DNA of 64,000 nt, from assembly GCA_903924205.1 (NCBI GenBank), contig CAIYAP010000007.1, forward strand, positions 328,421-392,420, given 5' to 3'. Made by a program: the position numbers and the translations under genes. This DNA is from an uncultured Actinomycetes bacterium. Its GTDB lineage: Bacteria > Actinomycetota > Acidimicrobiia > Acidimicrobiales > RAAP-2. Under the pieces are notes generated by a model, which saw only the letters and a list, made by a program, of their open reading frames with translations, had not been told where the DNA came from and did no database searches. Below, piece by piece: positions 33,122 through 42,560 of this stretch. The first letter of the stretch is position 1; every line of letters starts with the position of its first letter.

Positions 33122-33901
33122 CTAGAGAGCGCGCCAGAAACGCTCCAAATCGGCGCCGAAGGTACTGTTTCTCAGTGTTTCGCGCATTTTGGCGTAGCGC
33201 TTATGCATGGCCTGGCGGCTGATGTCGTGAAGTTGAGCGCGCTCTTCGAGTGTGGTCACGCCGCCGGAGAGCATCCAGAAGTCTTCGAACTGGCTCCCCA
33301 GGACCTCTTTCATCGCGTCAATCACCCATCCTTCGTCGGGGTGATCCGCGTCGCTATCGCGTGAGCCCTCAAGAGCCCGGCGAAGCGAGAGGTCGTCGCG
33401 TTCGTCCGACAGGCTCATGATGTGGCTGGCCACGGAGACCGAGATCTTTAACTTTCGCGCGACCTCATGGGCGCTGAGATCGCGGCCTGCGTCACTCGTC
33501 ATCTGTCGATATTTGATGAGCAATCGCACCGTGGCGTGGTCGTAGGGGTACCGCGCGGCGGCCGCTTCAAAAACTCGCTTGCGAATCCAGTATCGGGCAT
33601 AGGTCGTGAACGAGGCGCCTTTATCGGGGTCGAATCGCCGTAGTGCTTCGCTAAGACCCTCGTGACCGGCCGCCACAAAATCTTCGCGCTCTCCGTAACG
33701 CGCGACCCGGTACGCCTCTTTGGCGACCAAGCGGTTGAGCGAGTTCACGAGAGCGCGTTCGGCCACGTGCCGGGCCTTCACGTCCGCACGCAAGCGGCGT
33801 CGCGTATCGTCGCCGATGCGCGACGAACTCAGCCGCATTTCGGCATCTCGGCCACGGCGAATAGTTCGCCATAATTCCGTAACGTCAACGTCGTCACTCA
33901 T
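33122..33901 (-). CDS. Sigma-70-family sigma factor downstream of dnaG
   Basis: A 259-residue protein. Region 2 is clear (about 72-115): EDFVAAGHEGLSEALRRFDP then GASFTTYARYWIRKRVFEAA, the -10-recognition helix. A region-3-like helix-turn-helix follows (SAHEVARKLKISVSVASHIM). Region 4 is poorly conserved (TTLEERAQLHDISRQAMHKR), and no region 1.1 or non-conserved region is present. It occupies the place of rpoD behind dnaG but is too short and divergent for a primary sigma; it may be an alternative sigma or a reduced relative. The ATG overlaps the dnaG stop (ATGA). Confidence 0.85.
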   Translation of the reverse strand: MSDDVDVTELWRTIRRGRDAEMRLSSSRIGDDTRRRLRADVKARHVAERALVNSLNRLVAKEAYRVARYGEREDFVAAGHEGLSEALRRFDPDKGASFTTYARYWIRKRVFEAAAARYPYDHATVRLLIKYRQMTSDAGRDLSAHEVARKLKISVSVASHIMSLSDERDDLSLRRALEGSRDSDADHPDEGWVIDAMKEVLGSQFEDFWMLSGGVTTLEERAQLHDISRQAMHKRYAKMRETLRNSTFGADLERFWRAL

Positions 33902-35718
33902 GAGCGATAGGTCTCGTCAAAACCGACCAGCCATTCCGTCAAGGCACTCGTGGCGTCGACGCGTTGCGGCGAATCCAAGAGCGCGACGTAGTGCTGCACG
34001 TCAGCCACAATGGCGGCCGCCTCATCGGCCATCACTGCCTGCTCGCGAACGAGGCGAGGAATGTCGCCCAGCGCCGCACGACAGGCCTGGCGCAGGAGGT
34101 GGTCAGCCATCTCGTCAATGGATTCCTCGGTCACATCACTCGGCGGCTCGGGGTAGGCCACGAGGCGCTCCAGCAAGTCGGCCGCGGCAGTCTCCCCGAT
34201 GGCTTCCAGTCGGTCGATGGCGACACGCACCATTTCCCCGCTGGCCAGAGACTCAAATACCACCCGATGCTCGGGTACCTGGAAGAACGCCCCGACAAAG
34301 CGACCATCGGTGATATCGGGTTCGTTCACCATGGCCAAGAGGGCGTTCACGGCGGCGCGATTTCGTGACAGGTCAATGGCGCCTTGCGGCACGGGAGCTT
34401 CGACGAACTCCCGCGGCGCGGCGGGCCGCGGCGAGCTCAACATCTTGCGCAGTCGGTCGACATCCAAGCGGCAGCGATCGGCAACGACCTGCAGATACTG
34501 GTCACGCACCAAATCACTGGGGTGCTCACCAATCATGGCCACGGCGCCCTCCGCGGCGCGCGCACGTCCCTCCGCCGTATCGAGTGAGGCCGAGGCCAGC
34601 GCTCGCTCCACTCGGAACTGCAAGAAGGGCGTGGCGTTCGCGATGGCCTCGCGCAAGGCCTCAGGATCGCGCTGTGCGAGTTCGGCGGGGTCAACGCCGG
34701 TCGGGAACTTAGCGACGCGCACTTCCACGTCGTGCGACTTCTCCCATTGGTACACCGCGGCGGCCGCATTTTGACCCGCGAAGTCGCCGTCATAGGCGAG
34801 CACGATGCGCGACGCGAAGTTGCGCATGGTGCGAAAGTGGTCTTCGGCGAGTGCGGTGCCACAGGTCGCCACCGCCCGCGGGAGGCCCGCATTGAAAAAG
34901 GCGATGACGTCGGTGTAGCCCTCGCAGACGATGATTTCGCCCGTCTTGACGACGTCGTCCTTCGCCCAGTTCAACCCGTAGAGGGTCTTACGCTTGGAAT
35001 AGATGACCGTTTCGGGAGAGTTCTTGTATTTCGGTTCGGGACGACCGGACGGTTCGTGTCCGGGCGCCGGTGGCAAGATGCGACCTCCCACCGCAATGGG
35101 CTTGCCGGAGGGATCAAAAATCGGGAAAATAATGCGCGCTCGCAAGAAATCCTGCTTACGACCTCGCGAATTTATGAAACCCAAACCCGTGCCGTCGAGA
35201 ATGTCGGCGGACAAGTCAAAAGTGGTCGCGAGCTTGTCCCACTCATCGGGCGCCCAGCCCAAGTGAAAACGCCGAACCGTCTCGCTGTCATATCCCCGGG
35301 ACCGAAGGTAACCCCGTGCCGTGGCGGCGTCGGGGCTGGTGAGCAGTTGGTCGTGATACCAGGTCACCGCCTTGTCCATGGCCTCGAGGTAGCCCTTGCG
35401 GTTGCGCGTGGGACCTGAACTCTCCGTTTCCTGCAATGTCAGGCCGGCCTTATCCGCCAGGTACCGCAGGGCATCAACGAAATCGAAATGCTGCGTTTGC
35501 CGCACCCACTCGATGGCGTCACCTTTTTGGTGACAGCCGAAGCAGTAGTAGCGACCTTCGTTGGCGTTGACGTAAAACGAACCGGTGCGTTCATTATGAA
35601 AGGGGCAGAGGCCTACCCAGCGCGATCCGGAACGCTTCAGGCCCGTGCGTTCGGAAATGAGGTTGACGATGTCCGTGGCGGCCAGAACCCGCTCTTTTTC
35701 CCCGTCCGCAATTGCCAC
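33898..35718 (-). CDS. dnaG: DNA primase DnaG
   Basis: DnaG makes RNA primers for replication. The zinc domain has CPFH...CFGC (about 38-62); the polymerase core begins near residue 115; the Toprim motifs are VCEGYTDVIAFFNAGLPRAV and LAYDGDFAGQNAA. A C-terminal helical domain would bind DnaB. 606 residues is normal. GTG start with TACCCT six bases before it. Divergent from the drrA-like gene, whose -10 faces it 32 bases away. Confidence 0.95.
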   Translation of the reverse strand: MAIADGEKERVLAATDIVNLISERTGLKRSGSRWVGLCPFHNERTGSFYVNANEGRYYCFGCHQKGDAIEWVRQTQHFDFVDALRYLADKAGLTLQETESSGPTRNRKGYLEAMDKAVTWYHDQLLTSPDAATARGYLRSRGYDSETVRRFHLGWAPDEWDKLATTFDLSADILDGTGLGFINSRGRKQDFLRARIIFPIFDPSGKPIAVGGRILPPAPGHEPSGRPEPKYKNSPETVIYSKRKTLYGLNWAKDDVVKTGEIIVCEGYTDVIAFFNAGLPRAVATCGTALAEDHFRTMRNFASRIVLAYDGDFAGQNAAAAVYQWEKSHDVEVRVAKFPTGVDPAELAQRDPEALREAIANATPFLQFRVERALASASLDTAEGRARAAEGAVAMIGEHPSDLVRDQYLQVVADRCRLDVDRLRKMLSSPRPAAPREFVEAPVPQGAIDLSRNRAAVNALLAMVNEPDITDGRFVGAFFQVPEHRVVFESLASGEMVRVAIDRLEAIGETAAADLLERLVAYPEPPSDVTEESIDEMADHLLRQACRAALGDIPRLVREQAVMADEAAAIVADVQHYVALLDSPQRVDATSALTEWLVGFDETYRS

Positions 35719-35724
35719 GCTGTG

Positions 35725-35730
35725 AGGGTA
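35725..35730 (-). promoter_or_regulatory. Putative -10 of dnaG (leaderless)
   Basis: TACCCT on the minus strand, six bases before the dnaG GTG. Confidence 0.5.
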
Positions 35731-35762
35731 CCGCCTCTTACGCGCCCGACGAACTACTCGCC

Positions 35763-35768
35763 TAGGGT
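35763..35768 (+). promoter_or_regulatory. Putative -10 of the drrA-like gene (leaderless)
   Basis: TAGGGT, six bases before the ATG at 35775. Confidence 0.5.
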
Positions 35769-35774
35769 AGAGCC

Positions 35775-36767
35775 ATGACCGAGAATGCCGTAGAAATCCG
35801 CAATCTGGTCCGCACGTTCCGCGATGGCGCCGTCACGGCCCTGGACGGAGTCAGTTTCGATGTTCCGAAGGGCCAAGTCTTCGGACTTCTCGGTCCGAAC
35901 GGCTCGGGAAAGACCACCATCGTGCGGATCTTGTCCACCATTTTGGCCCCCACTGGTGGCAGTGCCACAGTGGCGGGTTTTGACGTGGTGAAGAACCCCG
36001 ACGCCGTTCGACGCTCCATTGGCCTCGCCGGCCAGTTCGCGACGGTGGACCAGAACCTGACTGGTTTTGAGAACATCTACATGGTGGGGCGTTTAAACCA
36101 CCTCCCCAAGGACGTGGTGCGTCAGCGAACCAACGAATTGCTGGCCCAGTTCAATTTGTCCGACGCTGGCAATCGAAACGTGAAGACCTACTCCGGCGGT
36201 ATGCGTCGTCGCCTCGACCTCGCCGCCGCCCTCGTCGCCCACCCGCCGATCTTGTTTCTCGACGAACCGACGACTGGCCTTGACCCCCAGAGCCGTCAGG
36301 ACCTGTGGTTCGCTATCGAGTCTCTCGTGGAGTCCGGCGTGACTGTATTGCTCACGACCCAGTACCTCGAAGAGGCTGACCGCCTCGCGAAGCAGTTAGT
36401 CGTGCTCGACAAGGGCAAGATCATCGCTGAAGGCACGGCCGCGCAGCTCAAGGCGCAGCTCGGCACCACAGTTTTGTCGCTCACCTTCCAGAACTTGGCC
36501 GACGCGGACTCCGCGGTGTCGCTCGTTCGTGACTTGTCCGACAAGCCGCTGAACCACGATGGCACCGTCGTCGAACTCACGGTGAACTCGGGTCCGGCTA
36601 GCGCCGCCGAGGCCCTTCGACGCATTGACGCCTCGGGCGTTACTTTGGCGGGCCTCGCCCTTCGCGAGCCCAGTCTCGACGATGTATTCCTCAACCTCAC
36701 TGGCCACAAGGCCGACGATGCACCGGCGGCCGAACCCGTCGCCACGGGTCGAAAGGCACAGCGATGA
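35775..36767 (+). CDS. DrrA-type ABC transporter ATP-binding protein
   Basis: A 330-residue ATPase. Walker A GPNGSGKTT (near residue 40), signature YSGGMRRRLDLA, Walker B ILFLDEPTTGLDPQSR and switch His region (LLTTQYLEEADRLA) are complete. The C-terminal ~90 residues are the extra domain of the daunorubicin-resistance (DrrA) family (REPSLDDVFLNLTG). With the next gene it would export a hydrophobic compound. It overlaps the permease gene by four bases (ATGA). Confidence 0.93.
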   Translation: MTENAVEIRNLVRTFRDGAVTALDGVSFDVPKGQVFGLLGPNGSGKTTIVRILSTILAPTGGSATVAGFDVVKNPDAVRRSIGLAGQFATVDQNLTGFENIYMVGRLNHLPKDVVRQRTNELLAQFNLSDAGNRNVKTYSGGMRRRLDLAAALVAHPPILFLDEPTTGLDPQSRQDLWFAIESLVESGVTVLLTTQYLEEADRLAKQLVVLDKGKIIAEGTAAQLKAQLGTTVLSLTFQNLADADSAVSLVRDLSDKPLNHDGTVVELTVNSGPASAAEALRRIDASGVTLAGLALREPSLDDVFLNLTGHKADDAPAAEPVATGRKAQR

Positions 36768-37567
36768 AACTCAGCTCTCTGAAGTGGGCCATCAGCGATG
36801 TCGGCGTGCTGGCGCGCCGCAATCTGCTGGCCCTGGTGCGCATCCCCGTTGCGCTCGTGTTCTCGGTCATTCAGCCGGTGATGTTCGTGCTCTTGTTCCG
36901 ATACGTATTTGGCGGGTCGATCCAAGGTGGCGTGCCCGGTGGCTACGTGAACTACCTCATTCCCGGCATCTTGGTGCAGACCACCATCTTCGGTGCCGTC
37001 GGCACCGCGATCGGCTTGTCCCAAGACCTCCAAGAAGGTCTCATCGAGCGCTTCCGAGCGCTTCCCATGTCGCGTATGGCCGTCTTGGCTGGGCGCACAG
37101 TGTCGGATGTCGGCCGCAACCTGCTCGTCTTGGTGGTCATCACCGTCATCGGAATCGCCGTGGGCTTCCGCCCGCACGGGGGCATCGGGAACTACCTCTT
37201 GGCCTGCCTCATCATGCTGATCTTCGCGTACTGCTTGTCGTGGGGCTTCGCCTTCATTGGCCTCGCGGCCCCCAACGCTGAATCGGCCCAGGCGATGACC
37301 TTCCCATTGATTTTCCCCTTGACCTTCGCGTCGGGCATCTTCGTGCAGGTGGCGTCCATGCCGGGATGGCTCCAAGGCTTCGCCCGCAACCAGCCCATCA
37401 CGCAGGTCACCGACTCAGTGCGCGGCCTCATGCTCGGTGACATTCACCTCCCCACGGGTCAGATTCTCGGTCACGGCAACTCCACATGGGTCTCACTGGC
37501 CTGGAGCATCGGCATCATTGCCACTCTGGCGCCGTTAGCTGTCCGGAAGTACCGCAAGGTGGCCTAG
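36764..37567 (+). CDS. DrrB-type ABC-2 permease
   Basis: A 267-residue membrane protein with six hydrophobic segments and the ABC-2 signature (QEGLIERFRALPMSRMAVLAGRT is part of the conserved loop). It pairs with the DrrA-like ATPase upstream. Substrate unknown; no biosynthetic cluster is nearby. Its stop overlaps the next start by one base (TAGTG). Confidence 0.92.
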   Translation: MKLSSLKWAISDVGVLARRNLLALVRIPVALVFSVIQPVMFVLLFRYVFGGSIQGGVPGGYVNYLIPGILVQTTIFGAVGTAIGLSQDLQEGLIERFRALPMSRMAVLAGRTVSDVGRNLLVLVVITVIGIAVGFRPHGGIGNYLLACLIMLIFAYCLSWGFAFIGLAAPNAESAQAMTFPLIFPLTFASGIFVQVASMPGWLQGFARNQPITQVTDSVRGLMLGDIHLPTGQILGHGNSTWVSLAWSIGIIATLAPLAVRKYRKVA

Positions 37568-37992
37568 TGGGCCGAATCGGCCACGTGGAATTAGATCGTG
37601 AAGCGCTGAACGGGATTCTTCGCCAATTCAGCCAGAACGCCGACATCATGGACATCGTCGACGTCACGGAGCGCGGAGTGCGCGTGCGCCTCGCGGTCGA
37701 TGAACGTCATGGTCGACCGGGCGGCACCGTCTCGGGCCCCGCACAAATGACTTTGGCGGATGCGTCGGCGTGGTTCGCCATATTGTCCCGTGTCGGTCCG
37801 AAGCTGTTATCGGTGACCACCAGCCTGCATATCGACTTTCTCCGCAAGCCTGAGATTGCCGCCCTCGTCGCCGACGCCGAACTCGTGAAACTAGGAAGTC
37901 GCCTTGCCGTCGTGCGAGTCACGATTAGCAACGAGGGTGCTGACGAACCCTGCGCGGTGGCCCAAGTCACCTATTCAATCCCTAAGGACTGA
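37567..37992 (+). CDS. PaaI-like hotdog-fold thioesterase
   Basis: A 141-residue protein with the hotdog-fold pattern: RPGGTVSGPAQMTLADASAWF (N-terminal helix and active-site region, His/Asp replaced by Gln/Asp here), then TTSLHIDFLRKP and a C-terminal AQVTYSIP strand. It probably hydrolyses an acyl-CoA. GTG start overlaps the permease stop by one base, so it belongs to the ABC operon. It converges on glyS across a small hairpin. Confidence 0.82.
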   Translation: MGRIGHVELDREALNGILRQFSQNADIMDIVDVTERGVRVRLAVDERHGRPGGTVSGPAQMTLADASAWFAILSRVGPKLLSVTTSLHIDFLRKPEIAALVADAELVKLGSRLAVVRVTISNEGADEPCAVAQVTYSIPKD

Positions 37993-38008
37993 GGCGCACG
38001 GTCGCGCC
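37993..38008. terminator. Small hairpin between thioesterase gene and glyS
   Basis: GGCGC/GCGCC arms around a six-base loop in the 19-base convergent gap. No U tract. Confidence 0.35.
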
Positions 38009-38011
38009 GAG

Positions 38012-39319
38012 CTACCTCGCCAAACGCCCCATCACGTAGCCCACCAGTTCGCTGATGGCGATGCGCTCTTGCACCATGGTGTCGCGGTCACGAACCGTCA
38101 CGGCCTTGTCGTCGAGAGAATCAAAGTCCACCGTGATGCATAGCGGCGTGCCGACTTCGTCTTGACGGCGGTAACGCTTGCCAATGGACTGAGTCACGTC
38201 GTAGTCGCACATGAGGAAGGGTCGCAGAAGTCCGAGGACTTCACGACTGGTCGCTTCGAGCTCGGGCTTCTTCGACAGTGGCAACACGGCGACTTGATAG
38301 GGCGCGAGTCTCGGGTCGAGACGCAGCACGCTACGAGTTTCGCCGTCCACTACTTCTTCCTCATACGCCGACAGCAAGAAGGCCATCATGGCACGGGTCG
38401 CTCCGGCGGCGGGCTCGATCACGTAGGGGGTGTAACGCTCATTTGCGGCCTGGTCGTAAAACTCCAGCTTCTGACCCGACGCATTCGAGTGCTGCGTGAG
38501 GTCGTAGTCACCACGATTCGCAATGCCTTCCAACTCGTCCCAGCCCCAGGGGTAGGCGAACTCCACGTCGGTGGTGCCGCGCGAATAGTGCGACAGGTCG
38601 TGCTGCGGGTGCTCGAAGAGTCGTAGACGGTCCGCGGGAATTCCTAGATCGAGGTACCAGTGGTAGCGAGCGTCGATCCAGTAGCGATACCACTCGTCCG
38701 CCTCGGTGGGCGGCACGAAGTACTCCATCTCCATTTGCTCGAACTCGCGGGTGCGAAAGACGAAGTTCTGCGGAGTGATTTCGTTGCGGAAGCTCTTGCC
38801 GATTTGCGCGATGCCGAAGGGGGGCTTGCGGCGCATCGTGGTGAGGACGTTGGCGAAGTTGGTGAAGATTCCCTGGGCGGTCTCGGGACGAAGGTACGCG
38901 GTGGCACCTTCGCCTTCGATGGGACCCGCCTGCGTCTTAAACATCAAGTTGAAAGCCCGCGAGTCGGTAAAGGTGGTGTTGCCACACTTGGGACAGACTC
39001 CGTCGATCTTGTCTTCGCGCCACCGTTCCTTGCACTTGAGGCAATCCACGAGGGGGTCGGTGAAGGTGGCGAGGTGGCCGGAGGCTGCCCACACTGCCGG
39101 CGGACCCAAAATGGCGGCGTCGAGACCCACAATGTCGTCGCGCATCTGCACCATGGAACGCCACCAGGCGTTCTTCACGTTGCGCAGCATTAAGACGCCC
39201 AGCGGGCCGTAGTCGTAGGTGGAGCGAAAGCCGCCGTAGATGTCGGCGGAGGGGAAGATGAACCCCCGTCGTTTGCAGAGGTTGATGACGGACTCGAGAA
39301 TGTCGGGGGTGTCGCTCAC
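38012..39319 (-). CDS. glyS: Glycyl-tRNA synthetase (homodimeric)
   Basis: The alpha2 class II enzyme charging tRNA-Gly. Starts LESVINLCKRRGFIFPSADI, then the zinc-binding CLKC...CPKC (about 93-120), motif 2 (IAQIGKSFRNEITP...FRTREFEQMEMEYF) and motif 3 (GATRAMMAFLL); the anticodon-binding domain ends the protein. 435 residues is typical. The start is GTG with TAGTCT seven bases before it, 14 bases downstream of hemW's stop, so it may have its own promoter. Confidence 0.96.
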   Translation of the reverse strand: MSDTPDILESVINLCKRRGFIFPSADIYGGFRSTYDYGPLGVLMLRNVKNAWWRSMVQMRDDIVGLDAAILGPPAVWAASGHLATFTDPLVDCLKCKERWREDKIDGVCPKCGNTTFTDSRAFNLMFKTQAGPIEGEGATAYLRPETAQGIFTNFANVLTTMRRKPPFGIAQIGKSFRNEITPQNFVFRTREFEQMEMEYFVPPTEADEWYRYWIDARYHWYLDLGIPADRLRLFEHPQHDLSHYSRGTTDVEFAYPWGWDELEGIANRGDYDLTQHSNASGQKLEFYDQAANERYTPYVIEPAAGATRAMMAFLLSAYEEEVVDGETRSVLRLDPRLAPYQVAVLPLSKKPELEATSREVLGLLRPFLMCDYDVTQSIGKRYRRQDEVGTPLCITVDFDSLDDKAVTVRDRDTMVQERIAISELVGYVMGRLAR

Positions 39320-39326
39320 GGCACCC

Positions 39327-39332
39327 AGACTA
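39327..39332 (-). promoter_or_regulatory. Putative -10 of glyS (leaderless)
   Basis: TAGTCT on the minus strand, seven bases before the GTG; it overlaps the end of the hemW region. Confidence 0.45.
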
Positions 39333-39333
39333 G

Positions 39334-40425
39334 TTAGCCCTCGGCCCCGTCTTGAGCCGAGCGCAGCTGCAAAATCACTCGATTGGCAATGAGGCGACCT
39401 TCGGGTCGAAGACGCACCACGTCACCGTCGACGTCCACCAAGTGCTCCACCTCGGACAAATCATCGAAGGCGCTGCGCGCCACGCCGTGCCTCGTGCGCA
39501 GCGCGAGCGACTCGGCTTCAAAGAGCTGTGCGGCCGCATCAACGAATTCCTCCCCACCGAGTGGCTCCTCGCCCCGCTGGCACATCTCGATGTAGCGGTT
39601 CGGGGTACGCACGTTCCAAAAACGACGACCATCGACGTGCGAGTGAGCCGCCGAGCCAAAACCTCGGTAATTCCCTCGCTGCCAATAGAGATGATTATGG
39701 CGACAGGCGTGTCCGGGTTTGGCCCAGTTACTAATTTCTTCCCACTCGTAACCCGCCTCCGCCAGCATCTGTCCCACGAGGTCGTAGGCGTCCGCCGTCG
39801 CGTCCTCGTCGGGGTGACGCGACGGGTCGCGACCCAGCGGCGTCGCCGGTTCCGGGGTGAGGGCGTAACACGCGATGTGCGGCGGGGGCGTGGGCAGCGA
39901 GATGAGGTCGAGTACTGATTGGCGAATGGTGTCGAGGGTGTCCGCGGTCGATCCCACGATGAGATCCATGTTGAAAGTCGTGAATCCCGCCTCGACGGTT
40001 CTCGCGGCGACCTCGGCGTGGTGGTGAATGCCGTGACGACGGCCCAAGTCGGCCAGTGTGGCCGGATTAGTCGACTGCACGCCGTAGCTCATGCGGGTGA
40101 CCCCGCCTCGTCGATAGGTCACCAAACGCTCGAGGGACGCGTCTTCGGGATTGCACTCCACCGTTATTTCGCACCCCTCCCTCTGCGGCACCGTCTGGAT
40201 AATGCGAACGAGGTCGTCCGCCTCGAGACGCGAGGGGGTGCCGCCACCGACGAAAATGCTGGTCGCGGCGGGAAGGCCCGCCTCTATCGCCGAGACGATT
40301 TCCGAGATCAACGCCTCGACGTAGGGCTCGCGGAGGTCGTCGCGATCGTCGTAAGTCGCAAAGGCGCAGTAGTCGCAACGTCGCGCACAAAACGGCACGT
40401 GGATGTACACGCCAAAATCAGGCAC
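39334..40425 (-). CDS. hemW: HemW-like radical SAM protein
   Basis: A 363-residue protein. The radical SAM motif is CARRCDYCAF (Cys13, Cys17, Cys20) with Phe after the third Cys, the HemW form rather than HemN. Further motifs FVGGGTPSRL, TVECNPED, SYGVQSTNP. HemW is a haem chaperone, formerly named as coproporphyrinogen oxidase. The GTG start overlaps the photolyase stop by eight bases. Confidence 0.9.
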   Translation of the reverse strand: MPDFGVYIHVPFCARRCDYCAFATYDDRDDLREPYVEALISEIVSAIEAGLPAATSIFVGGGTPSRLEADDLVRIIQTVPQREGCEITVECNPEDASLERLVTYRRGGVTRMSYGVQSTNPATLADLGRRHGIHHHAEVAARTVEAGFTTFNMDLIVGSTADTLDTIRQSVLDLISLPTPPPHIACYALTPEPATPLGRDPSRHPDEDATADAYDLVGQMLAEAGYEWEEISNWAKPGHACRHNHLYWQRGNYRGFGSAAHSHVDGRRFWNVRTPNRYIEMCQRGEEPLGGEEFVDAAAQLFEAESLALRTRHGVARSAFDDLSEVEHLVDVDGDVVRLRPEGRLIANRVILQLRSAQDGAEG

Positions 40426-41821
40426 TCTCTACTCCCCGGGCCACCGCGAAGCGTCGCAGGGCCTCGTCGCGCTCCACGCCCGCATCAATCATCGGGGCCA
40501 CGTAGCCGGGTGCGGCAAACAAGCCGTCACCACCACCGGGCGCGGTACGAAGCTTTGCCGGCTGCGTGCGCAGCTCGGGGATGTACTTCGCGATGTACTC
40601 ACCGTCGGGATCAAAACGTTCCGCTTGCAGCGTCGGATTAAAGACGCGGTGATACGGAGCGGCATCGGTGCCCGTGCCGGCCGTCCACTGCCAACCGTGC
40701 TGGTTGGAGGCGACGTCGCCGTCAATCAGGTGCCACATGAACCATCGGGCACCCCAGCGCCAATCGAGGTGCAGGTGCTTCACGAGGAACGACGCACACA
40801 CCATGCGTACGCGGTTGTGCATCCACCCCTCCGCGAGGAGCTGGCGCATCCCGGCATCGACCATGGGGTAGCCGGTCTCCCCCACCGCCCAGCGGCGAAA
40901 GCGCTCTCGGGCCGCCTCATCGCGGTCGACCTCGAGATTGCGGGTGGAGTTCTGAAAGACCTCGCGCACGCTGTCGGGGTGGTGAAACATCACGTCGGCG
41001 TAGAACTCGCGCCACCCGATTTCGCTCACGAAATGCGCTGATCCGGCACCCACTCCGGCAGTTGCCGCCACGATGCTGCGGGGGTGAATGGAGCCCACCT
41101 TGAGGTGAGGGCTGAGGCGGCTCGTGCCCTCGAGTCCGGGATTGTTTCGTTGCTCGGCGTACAGGTCGACGTGTTCGCGAAACGCGGACAACAATCGATG
41201 CGCCTCCGCTTCCCCGGCCACCGGCAAGGTGGCGTCGACAGGATCGATGCCCTCAAAGAGAGCGGGCCACGAGCGACGAGATATGGCGACGAGGTCGTCT
41301 ATCTCGGCTGTCGACGCCGCGGTCATCACGTCGAGCGCGACGCGGGGGGCGAGGTCGAGGTCGAGATGCTCTTCCCAAACTTTTCGAAAGGGGGTGAAGA
41401 CCTTGAAGGGAGTCCCCGTCTTGTTCATCACCGTGCCGGGCGCGACGATATACGGCGTGTCCAGAAAATGAAGGACGAGACCCGCCTCCGCCACCGCGCG
41501 TCGAACGGCGTTATCGCGCTGTCGACCGTAGGGACCGAAGTCTGAGGTGGCGTACATCTCCGTCGCCCCGGTCTCCGCGGCGAGTTCCTTCAGCACCGCG
41601 GCCGGTTCGCCCGAGCGAACAACCAAACCGTTATCGAGATCGCGATTTAGGGCGTGGAGAGACTCGGCGACCCATCGGGCGCGATTCGGCCCGCTCGGCG
41701 ACGCCAGACGGTTGTCGATGATGAATAGAGGCACCACGGGACCGGTCGCGGCGGCCGCGAGGGCGCGCGATTCCGAAAGGCGCAGGTCACGGCGGAACCA
41801 ATAGATGCGAGGTGACGTCAC
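40418..41821 (-). CDS. phrB: Deoxyribodipyrimidine photolyase (class I type)
   Basis: Repairs UV cyclobutane dimers with blue light. The N-terminal antenna domain begins RIYWFRRDLRLSESRAL. The FAD domain has the photolyase signature GETGYPMVDAGMRQLLAEGW then MHNRVRMVCASFLVKHL, with WQWTAGTGTDAAPY and RVFNPTLQAERFDPDGEYI. 467 residues is normal. Start GTG. It follows recO (16 bases) and overlaps hemW. Confidence 0.96.
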   Translation of the reverse strand: MTSPRIYWFRRDLRLSESRALAAAATGPVVPLFIIDNRLASPSGPNRARWVAESLHALNRDLDNGLVVRSGEPAAVLKELAAETGATEMYATSDFGPYGRQRDNAVRRAVAEAGLVLHFLDTPYIVAPGTVMNKTGTPFKVFTPFRKVWEEHLDLDLAPRVALDVMTAASTAEIDDLVAISRRSWPALFEGIDPVDATLPVAGEAEAHRLLSAFREHVDLYAEQRNNPGLEGTSRLSPHLKVGSIHPRSIVAATAGVGAGSAHFVSEIGWREFYADVMFHHPDSVREVFQNSTRNLEVDRDEAARERFRRWAVGETGYPMVDAGMRQLLAEGWMHNRVRMVCASFLVKHLHLDWRWGARWFMWHLIDGDVASNQHGWQWTAGTGTDAAPYHRVFNPTLQAERFDPDGEYIAKYIPELRTQPAKLRTAPGGGDGLFAAPGYVAPMIDAGVERDEALRRFAVARGVESA

Positions 41822-41837
41822 CGTGCCACCCTACGGG

Positions 41838-42560
41838 TCACAGTGCGGGTGGCCGAAACGTGCGAAGGCGTCGACCCAGATGACTCTCCAGCGCTTCACG
41901 GCTCATGCGTTTGACTTCGTCACTACCCGCGGGTCGGTCCTCTCTCAAGACCCCGGCGAGATCCCCCAGGCGCATCCGTTGCAGCAAAGCCAGGGCTTCC
42001 GGCGATACCGGAAACCCCACTTGGCAATCACGGCAGGTCACTCCCCCGTGCGCCCCATCGAAGCTCGTGAGGTGCTCAGTGGCCCCACAGTTCACGCAGT
42101 GGTCCACAATGGGCGTGACCCCGTCGGCTTCGAGTACCCGCCACGCAAAGGCAAAGGGGACGAGGTCGGGGTAGAACTCGCGGTTGGCCACCGCTCGCAA
42201 CGCTCGCACCACCGTCTCGAACAACTCCGGCGCGGGCTCGTTGTCGAGGGGCAGGGCGTCGAGCACCTCCATGAGTGCCGACGCCGCGTTCAACCTCTCG
42301 AGGTCGTCCCGGAAAGTCAGCGAGGTATCGATGTAGGACACTTGGCGCACGATCAGCAGTTCCCCGCGACCGTGAGCCATCAACACGTCAATGAGGGCGG
42401 TGGACTCGAGGGCTGAGCCAATCTTGCTCGTGGGCTTACGCACGCCTTTAGCGATGGCACGAACTTTGCCGTGTGACTTCGTGAACAGAACGACGACGCG
42501 GTCTGATTCGCCCGACTTAAAGGTGCGCACCACCACCGCGTGATCGCGGAGGTCGTTCAC
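41838..42560 (-). CDS. recO: DNA repair protein RecO
   Basis: RecO anneals DNA and loads RecA with RecR. An N-terminal OB fold (DHAVVVRTFKSGESDRVVVL), the middle helical domain, and a zinc site CVNCG...CRDC (around residues 153-175). 240 residues is normal. GTG start overlaps the stop of the small membrane protein gene by four bases (GTGA). Confidence 0.92.
   Translation of the reverse strand: MNDLRDHAVVVRTFKSGESDRVVVLFTKSHGKVRAIAKGVRKPTSKIGSALESTALIDVLMAHGRGELLIVRQVSYIDTSLTFRDDLERLNAASALMEVLDALPLDNEPAPELFETVVRALRAVANREFYPDLVPFAFAWRVLEADGVTPIVDHCVNCGATEHLTSFDGAHGGVTCRDCQVGFPVSPEALALLQRMRLGDLAGVLREDRPAGSDEVKRMSREALESHLGRRLRTFRPPAL

Noticed and set aside
36296..37375. A 359-residue minus-strand frame opposite the DrrA/DrrB-like genes
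   Set aside because: It is the antisense shadow of two clearly recognisable ABC transporter genes and has low-complexity His/Asp/Glu composition.
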